Positions 33,641-41,333 of a DNA stretch of 64,000 nucleotides are shown piece after piece. The stretch comes from Paraburkholderia caballeronis. GTDB lineage: Bacteria; Pseudomonadota; Gammaproteobacteria; Burkholderiales; Burkholderiaceae. Every line of letters begins with the position of its first letter. Within the stretch, counting starts at the first letter, position 1. The stretch lies in assembly GCF_900104845.1 (NCBI RefSeq), contig NZ_FNSR01000002.1, positions 248,001-312,000 on the forward strand. The letters are read 5' to 3'. A program made the position numbers and the translations under genes. Under the pieces are notes generated by a model. The model searched no databases and was not told the origin of the DNA. It worked only from the letters and a program-made list of their open reading frames with translations.

Positions 33641-34993
33641 ATGAGCGTGTCCCCCCAGTCAGCCACGGCTGCCGCATCCCCCGGCGATGCGATTCCGATG
33701 TCGGGCGCGGTCGACGGCGACCGCGTCGTCACGCGCGTCGGGCGACGCATGATGTGGTATCTGATCGCGCTCTACGTGGTGTCGGTGCTCGATCGCGGCA
33801 ATCTGAGCTTCGCGTCGTTCTCGATGAACCGGCAGCTCGGCCTCACGCCGCAGATGTACGGGGTCGGCGTCGGCATCCTGTTTCTCGGTTATTCGCTGTT
33901 CGAGCTGCCGAGCAACCTCGCGCTCGCGCGCTACGGCGCGCGCGTGACGCTGACGAGAATCGCGATCCTGTTCGGCCTCGTCACGATGTCGATGGCGTTC
34001 GTCACCGGCCCGTACAGCTTCTATACCGTGCGCGGCCTGCTCGGCATCGCGGAGGCCGGGCTCACGCCGGGCGTGTTCCTGTTTCTCAGCTACTGGATTC
34101 CGCAGAATCATCGGGCGCGCTATAACGCGATGTTCACGTATGCGATCCCGTCCGCCTACGTCGTGTCGTCGCTGATCTCCGGCACCATCATGCAGCTCGA
34201 CGGCCTGTGGAGCATTCCCGGCTGGAAATGGCTGTTCGTGCTCGAAGGGCTGCCGGCGGTCGCGCTCGGCGTGTTCGGCATCTTCTATCTGACCGACCGT
34301 CCGCACCAGGCGAAGTGGCTGAGCGACGACGAAAAACGCTGGCTGCAGAAGCAGCTCGACGACACCGATACCGCCGCGACCGCGCCGCACCTGCCGACGG
34401 ACTTGCGCTCGGTGCTGGCCCGCCCGGCGCTGTGGGTGCTGACGCTCGGCTACGTCGGCATCTTCGCGGGCAATGCGACGGTCGGCGCATGGGCGCCGCA
34501 GATCCTGCACGGCAACGGCGTGTCGCTCGGCGCGATCGGACTCGTGGCCGCGCTGCCGCCGCTGGCCGGCATCGTCGGGATGACGTTCCTGTCGCGCCGC
34601 TCGGATCGCAGGAAGGAACGCGTGAACCACACGGTCGCGTGCATGGTGATCGCGGCGGCCGGTTATCTGATGGTGGCGGTGTCGGCCAACCTCGGCACCG
34701 CGATCGTCGGCTTCATGCTCGCGAACATCGGCGTGTATGCGTCGCTCGCGATCTTCTGGTCGATTCCGCAGACCTACCTGCCGACGCGCGCAAAACCGGC
34801 GGCCATTGCGATCATCAGTTCGTGCGGCGCGATTCTCGGCGGCTGGGTCATCCCGATTCTCGTCGGACGCGTGCAGGGGCAGATGCACAGCCTTCCCGCC
34901 GGGATGGTCGTGATCGCGGCCAGCTTCGTCGGCTCGGCGGTCTGCATCCTGTTCGCGGGCCGCAGACTGGCCGCGACGAATACCGGCGCATGA
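33641..34993 (+). CDS. MFS transporter, anion:cation symporter family
   Basis: A 450-residue permease with twelve predicted membrane segments. Family traits are VTRVGRRMMWYLIALYVVSVLDRGNLSFA at the start, GVGIGILFLGYSLFELPSNLALARYGARV-like sequence after it, a long cytoplasmic loop (LTDRPHQAKWLSDDEKRWLQKQLD) and a second half with MTFLSRRSDRRKER. This is the anion:cation symporter type used for phthalate, tartrate and similar organic acids. It is divergently transcribed from the Rieske operon with a matching GntR operator, so it likely imports the substrate of that operon. A GGAGAGAGC site precedes the start. Confidence 0.94.
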   Translation: MSVSPQSATAAASPGDAIPMSGAVDGDRVVTRVGRRMMWYLIALYVVSVLDRGNLSFASFSMNRQLGLTPQMYGVGVGILFLGYSLFELPSNLALARYGARVTLTRIAILFGLVTMSMAFVTGPYSFYTVRGLLGIAEAGLTPGVFLFLSYWIPQNHRARYNAMFTYAIPSAYVVSSLISGTIMQLDGLWSIPGWKWLFVLEGLPAVALGVFGIFYLTDRPHQAKWLSDDEKRWLQKQLDDTDTAATAPHLPTDLRSVLARPALWVLTLGYVGIFAGNATVGAWAPQILHGNGVSLGAIGLVAALPPLAGIVGMTFLSRRSDRRKERVNHTVACMVIAAAGYLMVAVSANLGTAIVGFMLANIGVYASLAIFWSIPQTYLPTRAKPAAIAIISSCGAILGGWVIPILVGRVQGQMHSLPAGMVVIAASFVGSAVCILFAGRRLAATNTGA

Positions 34994-36126
34994 GCGGCGC
35001 GATGTCTGAAGAACGACGGAACGACGATATGAGCGCGGGGCCGCTGGCGGGACTGAAGGTGCTCGAATTCGCCGCGCTCGGCCCGGTGCCGTTCTGCGCG
35101 ATGCTGCTGGCCGACATGGGCGCGGACGTCGTGCATGTCGCGAGGCCGGCCGCGCCGCCCGATCCGCGCGACGTGATGCTTCGCGGCCGCCGGGTGGTCA
35201 CGCTCGATCTCAAGGACGAACGAGACCGCGGCGCGGCGCTGAACCTGGCGGCCAGCGCCGACATCCTGCTGGAAGGAAACCGGCCCGGCGTGATGGAGAA
35301 ACTGGGGCTCGGCCCGGACGTCTGCGCCGCGCGCAATCCGAAGCTCGTCTACGGACGGATGACCGGCTGGGGACAACATGGGCCGCTCGCCGCGACGGCC
35401 GGCCACGACATCAACTACATCGCGCTGACCGGCGCGCTCGATGCGATCGGCAACCGCGACGGTGCGCCGGTGCCGCCGCTGAACCTCGTCGGCGACTATG
35501 GCGGCGGCGCGATGTTCCTCGCGTTCGGCGTGCTGTGCGCGTATCACGAGGCTCGCAACAGCGGGGCCGGCCAGGTGGTCGACGCGGCGATGGTCGACGG
35601 TTCCGCCACGCTGATGTCGCTGTTTTGCCGGATGCAGACGCAGCGCGGATGGAATGGCCGACGCGGCGAGAATCTGCTGGACGGCGGCGCGCCGTGGTAC
35701 ACGACCTATGCGACGGCGGACGGTCGGTACATGGCGGTCGGCGCGCTCGAAGAGCCGTTCTGGAACGCACTGCTGGAACGGCTCGGCATTGCGCCGGAAG
35801 CCCTTCCTTCGCGAAAGGATCGCTCGGGTTGGGAAACGATCAGGCAGGTGCTTGCGAGCCGCTTTCTTCAACGGACGCGCGATGAATGGGCAGCCGTGTT
35901 CGACGCTTCGGACGCGTGCGTGACGCCCGTGATGCGTCTCGACGAAGCAGGGAGCCATGCGCATATCCGCGAGCGGGGCACCTTTGTCGAGCTTGCCGGA
36001 AGCATGCAGCCGGCGCCCGCGCCGCGCTTCAGCCGGACGCCGGGTGCCACGCGGTCGCTGTCGGCGCGGCAGGATGTGGGGGCCGTGCTTGCGGCGTGGG
36101 ACGCGCCGGCCGTGCCAGGTAGCTGA
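34990..36126 (+). CDS. CoA-transferase family III, alpha-methylacyl-CoA racemase-like
   Basis: A 378-residue family III protein closest in pattern to alpha-methylacyl-CoA racemase: GPLAGLKVLEFAALGPVPFCAMLLADMGADVVHV, LEGNRPGVMEKLGLGPD, TAGHDINYIALTGAL (catalytic His), NLVGDYGGGAMFLAFGVL (catalytic Asp) and GGAPWYTTYATADGRYMAVGALEEPFW. It may invert a methyl-branched acyl-CoA or transfer CoA; the racemase motifs favour the former. The ATG at 34990 overlaps the MFS stop (ATGA); ATG 35002 or 35029 are possible and the conserved domain begins at 35035. Presence with a thiolase-like/DUF35 pair suggests a branched side chain in the pathway. Confidence 0.88.
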   Translation: MSGAMSEERRNDDMSAGPLAGLKVLEFAALGPVPFCAMLLADMGADVVHVARPAAPPDPRDVMLRGRRVVTLDLKDERDRGAALNLAASADILLEGNRPGVMEKLGLGPDVCAARNPKLVYGRMTGWGQHGPLAATAGHDINYIALTGALDAIGNRDGAPVPPLNLVGDYGGGAMFLAFGVLCAYHEARNSGAGQVVDAAMVDGSATLMSLFCRMQTQRGWNGRRGENLLDGGAPWYTTYATADGRYMAVGALEEPFWNALLERLGIAPEALPSRKDRSGWETIRQVLASRFLQRTRDEWAAVFDASDACVTPVMRLDEAGSHAHIRERGTFVELAGSMQPAPAPRFSRTPGATRSLSARQDVGAVLAAWDAPAVPGS

Positions 36127-36195
36127 ACGCTGTTGGCGTGCGCTGTTGGCGGGATATCCGGATCGCGGTCATCCGGTTTCCGGCAGGCCGGGGCG

Positions 36196-36219
36196 AGACT
36201 GCGCCAGCAGGCGCAGTCT
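36196..36219. terminator. Hairpin between convergent genes
   Basis: AGACTGCGCC-AGCA-GGCGCAGTCT forms a perfect 10-bp stem with a 4-base loop in the 158-bp spacer between the racemase-like gene and the AraC-type gene, which converge. No T tract follows on either strand, so it is a possible bidirectional terminator but not a textbook one. Confidence 0.5.
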
Positions 36220-36284
36220 GGACGATAACAACAGCTATTCCGACCTGCCGGCACACCTGTAGATTCAGTCCGCCTCACGCCCCC

Positions 36285-37091
36285 TCACCCCTCACCCGTC
36301 CCGCGTTTCTGAAACTGCTGCGGCGTGCATCCGAACGTGCGCCGGAACATGGCCGAAAACGTGCGCACATCCGCATAGCCGAGTTCCTGCGCGATGCGCA
36401 CGAGCGAATGCCCCACTTCCAGCTTCGACATCGCTTCCGCGAGTCGCAGTTGCTCCCGCCATTGACCGAACGTCATACCGGTCTCCTGACGAAACAGCCT
36501 CGCCACCGTGCGGGCGCTCGCGCCCACCTCGTCCGCCCAGTCGTCCAGCGTGTCGTTGCTGGCCGGCTGCGCAATCAGACGCTCGCAAATCCGGCGCAGA
36601 CGCGGATGCGCCGGCAGCGGCAAACGCTTGTCCGGCGCGTGCGCGCAGGCGAGCTTGAGGAGCCGCAGGATCAGCGGCACGAGCAGCGTCTCGCGCGTCG
36701 TGCCGGCGCCGGACTCCTCCTCGCCTTCGTCCAGCGCGGGATCGAACATGCCGAGTATCGACGCGCGCAACAGCGCATCGACCGGCAGCAGCCGGCATTC
36801 GACGCCGTTGACCGGCAGCGCGGCCGGGTCGATGTACAACGTGCGCATCGACACCTTGCCGACCATATGCAGTTCGTGTTCGATCTGCGAGCCGATCAGC
36901 AGCGCGTGGTCGGGCGTCAGCGTCCAGAGGCCGAGCGGCGTCATCGTGCGGACGATGCCGGTCGTCGCGTAAACGAGTTGCAGGCGGTGATGGACGTGCG
37001 AGATTTCGTGAGTGCCGTCGTCGTAGTCGATCGACTGCGCGATCACCTTGCGCTCACCGGGAAGCGCGCCGAAGGTTTGAAGTTTGGGCAT
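36285..37091 (-). CDS. AraC-family transcriptional regulator
   Basis: A 268-residue regulator with an N-terminal cupin-like sensor domain (DDGTHEISHVHHRLQLVYATTGIVR, His-rich; LTPDHALLIGSQIEHELHMVG) and a C-terminal double HTH (SARTVARLFRQETGMTFGQWREQLRLAEAM, then IAQELGYADVRTFSAMFRRTFGCTPQQF). It is divergent from the siderophore receptor gene with 260 bases between the starts, so it probably controls that uptake operon, perhaps sensing the ferric siderophore as PchR-type regulators do. The ATG at 37091 starts the cupin domain; the open frame upstream has no ribosome site. Confidence 0.9.
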   Translation of the reverse strand: MPKLQTFGALPGERKVIAQSIDYDDGTHEISHVHHRLQLVYATTGIVRTMTPLGLWTLTPDHALLIGSQIEHELHMVGKVSMRTLYIDPAALPVNGVECRLLPVDALLRASILGMFDPALDEGEEESGAGTTRETLLVPLILRLLKLACAHAPDKRLPLPAHPRLRRICERLIAQPASNDTLDDWADEVGASARTVARLFRQETGMTFGQWREQLRLAEAMSKLEVGHSLVRIAQELGYADVRTFSAMFRRTFGCTPQQFQKRGTGEG

Positions 37092-37298
37092 GGCTCTTGT
37101 CAGTTTTAACGACCAATTTTCACTTTTTTCTTTTAACACGACAACCTTGGCTGCATTCTTGCCAAGATTGTCCGGACGGTGCCGGAACACCGCGGCTATA
37201 GTAGCGCCTGAGCGGTACTTCCCTGTCTGCTTGTCCCCATCCAGCTTCGAATGCGCAGAGGACCATCAAGAGTCCTTCAGAAGGCCGTTTAATTTTTT

Positions 37299-37317
37299 AA
37301 CAAGAATCATTCGCACT
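37299..37317. promoter_or_regulatory. Fur-box-like sequence before siderophore receptor
   Basis: AACAAGAATCATTCGCACT reads on the other strand as AGTGCGAATGATTCTTGTT, close to the GATAATGATTATC-type core often found before iron uptake genes. It lies 35 bases before the receptor start. The match is partial. Confidence 0.45.
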
Positions 37318-37351
37318 TATATTAACATTCATGCTAGATGGAGATTTCCGT

Positions 37352-39550
37352 ATGAAAACCGGGGTGGGCAGCACGACTGCCTTTGCGCTACTGCTTTATT
37401 TACTCGGCGGCGGCACGGCCGCAATGGCGCAGGCGACTGACGGCACCGCGCCGTCCAGCGGCACGGCAACGGGTTCGGCCACGCAGTTGCCGGCCGTCAA
37501 GGTGAGCAGCCAGCGCGATCAGACCGTCACAGGTACCGCCGACGGTTATGTACCTGTTTCTGCCACGACTGCCACTAAAACGGACACACCGCTGATCGAA
37601 ACACCCCAGTCGGTTTCGGTCGTCACCCGCGATCAGATGACCGATCAGAACGCGCAGACCGTCACCGAGGCGCTGCGCTACACGGCCAGCGTCGTGTCGG
37701 AGATCCGCGGCGCGTCGGCCGCCGGCGCGCCCTATCTGATGAGCCGCGGCTTCTACCTCGAACAGTTTCTCGACGGCGCGCGGATGCCGAGCGACGTCAG
37801 TTTCGGTTACGCGATCCCGAGCTTCGATCCTTATGGGCTGGAGCGCATCGACGTGCTGCATGGGCCGTCGTCGGTGCTCTACGGGCAGGCGAACCCGGGC
37901 GGCGTCGCGAACCTGGTCAGCAAACAGCCGACCACCACGCCGGTCCACGAAGTGTTCTTCACGACCGGCAGCCACAACCGCGTGGAAGGCGGCTTCGATC
38001 TCGGCGGCGCGCTCACGCCGGATGGAAGCCTCTCCTACCGCCTGACGGGCACCGCCAACCAGAACGACAGCCAGGTCGACGATGCAAGGCAGAAGCACGT
38101 CTATATCGCGCCCGCGATCACGTGGAAGCCGGACGCGAACACGACGCTGACCCTGCTCGCGAAGTACCAGCGCGACCCCGACGTCGGTTACTACAACTTC
38201 GTGCCGGCGGTCGGCAGTCTGTTCGACACGCCCAACGGCAAGATTTCGACGCACACGAATCTCGGCGATCCGAACTTCGACTCGCATTCGCGGACCCAGG
38301 CGTCAGTCGGCTACGAGTTCGAGCACCGCTTCGACGACGTGTGGACCGTCCGCCAGAACCTGCGTTACACCTATGTGCGCGACGAGTTCTCGAACGTGTT
38401 CGCGAACGGTTTCGCGGACGCCACCGACACGACGCTGAACCGCTATTCGTTCTTCAACGACGAGAGCGCGAAGTTCTTCACCGTCGACAACCAGGCGCAG
38501 GCGAAATTCTCGACCGGTCCGGTCAGCCACACGGCGCTGTTCGGCTTCGACTATCAGCGGGTGCTCTATCGCGAGCGCGTGGGCCTCGGCGCCGCGCCGC
38601 AGCTCGATCCGTTCGCGCCGGTCTATCCGGGCGTGACGATGCCGAACGCGTTCTCGGACGACAACATCCGCATGAAGCAGTTCGGCGTCTATGCGCAGGA
38701 CCAGCTCGCATGGAACAAGTGGCGTTTCCTCGTCGGCGTGCGCGAGGACTGGGCGTCGGCCGACGACAACAATCCGCTGACGTCGTCGTACACGTCGCAG
38801 TCCGAGCGCGCGTTCACGTGGCGCGCGGGTCTCGTGTATCTGTTCGACAACGGCCTCGCGCCTTATGCGAGCTTCGCGAAGTCGTTCGATCCGCAGGCCG
38901 GCGTGCTCGCGGACGGCTCGGCCGCGAAACCGACCACCGCCGAGCAGTACGAGGTGGGCATCAAGTACCAGCCGCGCGGCTACAACAGCTTCATCACGGC
39001 ATCCGCATTCGATCTGCGCGAGCGCAACGTCCTCACGTCCGACCCCGAGCATCCCGGCTTCAGCACCCAGGCCGGCCAGGTACGCGCACGCGGCTTCGAA
39101 CTCGAAGGCCATGCGAGCCTGTCGGACAGCCTCAACGTCACGGCTTCGTACACGTACCTGAACAACGTCACGACCGATTCGAACGACTCCGCGACGACGC
39201 TCGACGGCGGCTCGACCCCGCTAGAGGGCAAGCAGGTATGGGGGATTCCGCGCAACATCGCGTCCGCGTGGGTCGACTACACGCTGCACGGCGGCTCGCT
39301 GCGCGGCCTCGGCTTCGGCGGCGGCATCCGCTACCTCGGTTCGAGCTATGACGAGTCGAATACGATCCGCGTGCCGTCCGTCACGCTCGTCGACGCCGCG
39401 ATTCATTACGACACCGGGCGTCACTGGCTGCTGTCGCTAAACGGCACCAACCTGTTCAATCGCCAGTACGTGGCGTCGTGCTTCAGCGCGAGCACCTGTA
39501 CCTACGGTGACGGCGTCGAGGTGCTCGCCACCGCGCGTTATCGCTGGTGA
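37352..39550 (+). CDS. TonB-dependent siderophore receptor
   Basis: A 732-residue outer membrane receptor. The signal peptide covers about residues 1-29 (ending GTAAMAQ). The plug contains TKTDTPLIETPQSVSVVTRDQM and IDVLHGPSSVLYGQANPGGVANLVSK, motifs of the hydroxamate/ferrichrome receptor group, and the barrel ends in ATARYRW with terminal aromatic residue. No STN domain is present, so it does not signal through a FecR protein. I chose ATG 37352 with GGAG 8 bases upstream over ATG 37331. Genes for a periplasmic binding protein, double permease and ATPase follow at once, giving a full ferric-siderophore route. Confidence 0.95.
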   Translation: MKTGVGSTTAFALLLYLLGGGTAAMAQATDGTAPSSGTATGSATQLPAVKVSSQRDQTVTGTADGYVPVSATTATKTDTPLIETPQSVSVVTRDQMTDQNAQTVTEALRYTASVVSEIRGASAAGAPYLMSRGFYLEQFLDGARMPSDVSFGYAIPSFDPYGLERIDVLHGPSSVLYGQANPGGVANLVSKQPTTTPVHEVFFTTGSHNRVEGGFDLGGALTPDGSLSYRLTGTANQNDSQVDDARQKHVYIAPAITWKPDANTTLTLLAKYQRDPDVGYYNFVPAVGSLFDTPNGKISTHTNLGDPNFDSHSRTQASVGYEFEHRFDDVWTVRQNLRYTYVRDEFSNVFANGFADATDTTLNRYSFFNDESAKFFTVDNQAQAKFSTGPVSHTALFGFDYQRVLYRERVGLGAAPQLDPFAPVYPGVTMPNAFSDDNIRMKQFGVYAQDQLAWNKWRFLVGVREDWASADDNNPLTSSYTSQSERAFTWRAGLVYLFDNGLAPYASFAKSFDPQAGVLADGSAAKPTTAEQYEVGIKYQPRGYNSFITASAFDLRERNVLTSDPEHPGFSTQAGQVRARGFELEGHASLSDSLNVTASYTYLNNVTTDSNDSATTLDGGSTPLEGKQVWGIPRNIASAWVDYTLHGGSLRGLGFGGGIRYLGSSYDESNTIRVPSVTLVDAAIHYDTGRHWLLSLNGTNLFNRQYVASCFSASTCTYGDGVEVLATARYRW

Positions 39551-39558
39551 GGCAACGG

Positions 39559-40404
39559 ATGAGCACGATGCAGGCGGCACGCACGCCGGACCTCGCGGAT
39601 CGCGCACGGCAAGACGAACGCGCGGACGCCTCCGCGTTGTACGAGATCGAAGACGCGTCGTTCGAAGTGGACGGCCGCCCGCTGCTGCAACGGCTCACGC
39701 TCACGCTGGGCGCGGGCCGCATGATCGCGCTCGTCGGCCACAACGGCTCGGGGAAAAGCACGCTGCTCAAGCTGCTGGCGCGGCAGCAGGCGCCGTCGCG
39801 CGGCTCGCTCCGGTTCGCGGGCCGCGAACTCGGCGCGTGGCCCGCGCGCGAATTCGCGCGGCGGGTAGCCTATCTGCCGCAGCATCCGCCGCTGACCACC
39901 GGCCTGACCGTGCGCGAACTCGTCGCCCTCGGCCGTTATCCGTGGCATGGCGCGCTGGGCCGTCTGCGCGACGAAGACCGCGCGACGATCGACGATGCAT
40001 TGCAGGTGACGGACACGGCGCGTTTCGCGTCGCAGCTTGCCGATCCGCTGTCGGGCGGCGAGCGGCAGCGTGCGTGGCTCGCGATGCTCGTCGCGCAGCG
40101 CGCGTCGTGCCTGCTGCTCGACGAACCGATCTCGGCGCTCGACATCACCCACCAGATCGACGTGCTGCGCCTGTTGCGCCGGCTCACCGACGACCATGCG
40201 CTGACCGTCGTGATCGTGCTGCACGACATCAACCTCGCCGCCCGCTTCTGCGACGAACTCGTCGCGCTGCACAGCGGCCGGCTGCTGACGTCCGGGCCGC
40301 CGGCGCAACTGATGCAGGCCGACGTGCTCGAAGCGATCTACGGCATTCCGATGGATATCGTCGCGCACCCGCGCGGCGGCAGCCCGATTGCGGTTGCGCG
40401 GTGA
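39559..40404 (+). CDS. fhuC: Iron-siderophore ABC transporter ATPase (FhuC type)
   Basis: A 281-residue ATPase with Walker A VGHNGSGKST, Q-loop VAYLPQHPP, signature LSGGERQRAWLAM and Walker B SCLLLDEPISALD, followed by the H-loop VIVLHDINLAARFCD. FhuC-type sequences share LGRYPWHG and DITHQI. The first 30 residues are a disordered extension. GAGG lies 6 bases before ATG 39559; a GTG at 39547 overlapping the receptor stop is also possible. It energises import by the FhuB-like permease. Confidence 0.93.
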   Translation: MSTMQAARTPDLADRARQDERADASALYEIEDASFEVDGRPLLQRLTLTLGAGRMIALVGHNGSGKSTLLKLLARQQAPSRGSLRFAGRELGAWPAREFARRVAYLPQHPPLTTGLTVRELVALGRYPWHGALGRLRDEDRATIDDALQVTDTARFASQLADPLSGGERQRAWLAMLVAQRASCLLLDEPISALDITHQIDVLRLLRRLTDDHALTVVIVLHDINLAARFCDELVALHSGRLLTSGPPAQLMQADVLEAIYGIPMDIVAHPRGGSPIAVAR

Positions 40405-40415
40405 AGGGGCCGACG

Positions 40416-41333
40416 ATGCAGCGGCGGGCGTTCCTGCTTTCGATGGCGGCCGGCGCGGCGGCGCTCCGCTGCGCGAGGCCGATGGCGTCGTCTTCGCCGG
40501 TTTCGTCGCGTCGCGCGGGGCCGCGCGTCGTCGTGCTCGACTGGGGCCTTGCCGAAACGCTGCTTGCGCTCGGCATCATCCCGGCCGGCATCGCCGAGAT
40601 CGACGACTACAACGCGAACGTGGTCACGCCGCGCATTCCGCGCGGCGTCAGCGACGTGGGCCTGCGGCTCGCGCCGAGCCTCGAATGGCTCGCGCAGCTC
40701 GCCCCGGATTTCATCCTGATCAATTCGAGCCAGGAGTCGCAGCGCCCGATGCTCGAACGTATCGCGCCGGTTCGCGCGTTCGCGATCTATACCGATGCCG
40801 GCTCACCTTACCCACGCTCGCAGGAAGTCACGCGCGAACTGGGCGGGTTATGCGGATGCGAAACCGCCGCCGAAACGCTCATCGCCGATACCGCGCAAAC
40901 GCTCGATAAAAACCGCGTGCGCCTCGCCACGACGGGCGCGCGGCCGCTGTACGTGATCCGCTTCTTCGACGGACGGCACATCGGCGTCTACGGCGCGCAC
41001 AGCCTGTTTCAGCACGTGCTCGACGCGCAGGGGCTCGTCAATGCGTGGCATGGTCCGACCGACTACTGGGGCATCGGCGTCGCGCCGCTCGAAGCGCTGG
41101 CCGTGACGCCCGAAGCGCAGCTGCTCTATTTCGAGCCGCTGCCCGGCGGCGTGGCCGACAAGCTCGCGTCGAACCGCTTGTGGCGCGCGCTGCCGCCCGT
41201 CGCCAGCGGCCGCGTCGGCGCGCTGCCGCCGTTCTGGGGCTTCGGCATGCTGCCGTCTGCCCGCCGCTTCAGCGACGCGCTGACACAGGCGTTGCTCGCG
41301 GGCGCTGCGCCGATGGGAGCCGCACGCTCATGA
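40416..41333 (+). CDS. fhuD: Periplasmic iron-siderophore binding protein (FhuD type)
   Basis: A 305-residue binding protein of the FhuD class. It begins MQRRAFLLSMAAGAAALRCA, a twin-arginine-type signal (RRAFL), as in Escherichia coli FhuD, rather than a lipoprotein signal. The mature part shows VVVLDWGLAETLLALGIIPAGIAE, VSDVGLRLAPSLEWLAQLAPDFILIN and VAPLEALAVTPEAQLLYFEPLPGG, all typical. It delivers the ferric siderophore to FhuB. ATG 40416 has AAGGGG 6 bases upstream; GTG 40401 overlapping the ATPase stop is an alternative. A 4-base overlap joins it to the permease gene. Confidence 0.92.
   Translation: MQRRAFLLSMAAGAAALRCARPMASSSPVSSRRAGPRVVVLDWGLAETLLALGIIPAGIAEIDDYNANVVTPRIPRGVSDVGLRLAPSLEWLAQLAPDFILINSSQESQRPMLERIAPVRAFAIYTDAGSPYPRSQEVTRELGGLCGCETAAETLIADTAQTLDKNRVRLATTGARPLYVIRFFDGRHIGVYGAHSLFQHVLDAQGLVNAWHGPTDYWGIGVAPLEALAVTPEAQLLYFEPLPGGVADKLASNRLWRALPPVASGRVGALPPFWGFGMLPSARRFSDALTQALLAGAAPMGAARS

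Noticed and set aside
34990..36126. Loss of a catalytic glutamate in the alpha-methylacyl-CoA racemase-like protein (YTTYATADG)
   Set aside because: Vertebrate racemase has a similar non-Glu residue at that place, and the Glu in VGALEEPFW is kept, so a missing catalytic residue cannot be claimed.
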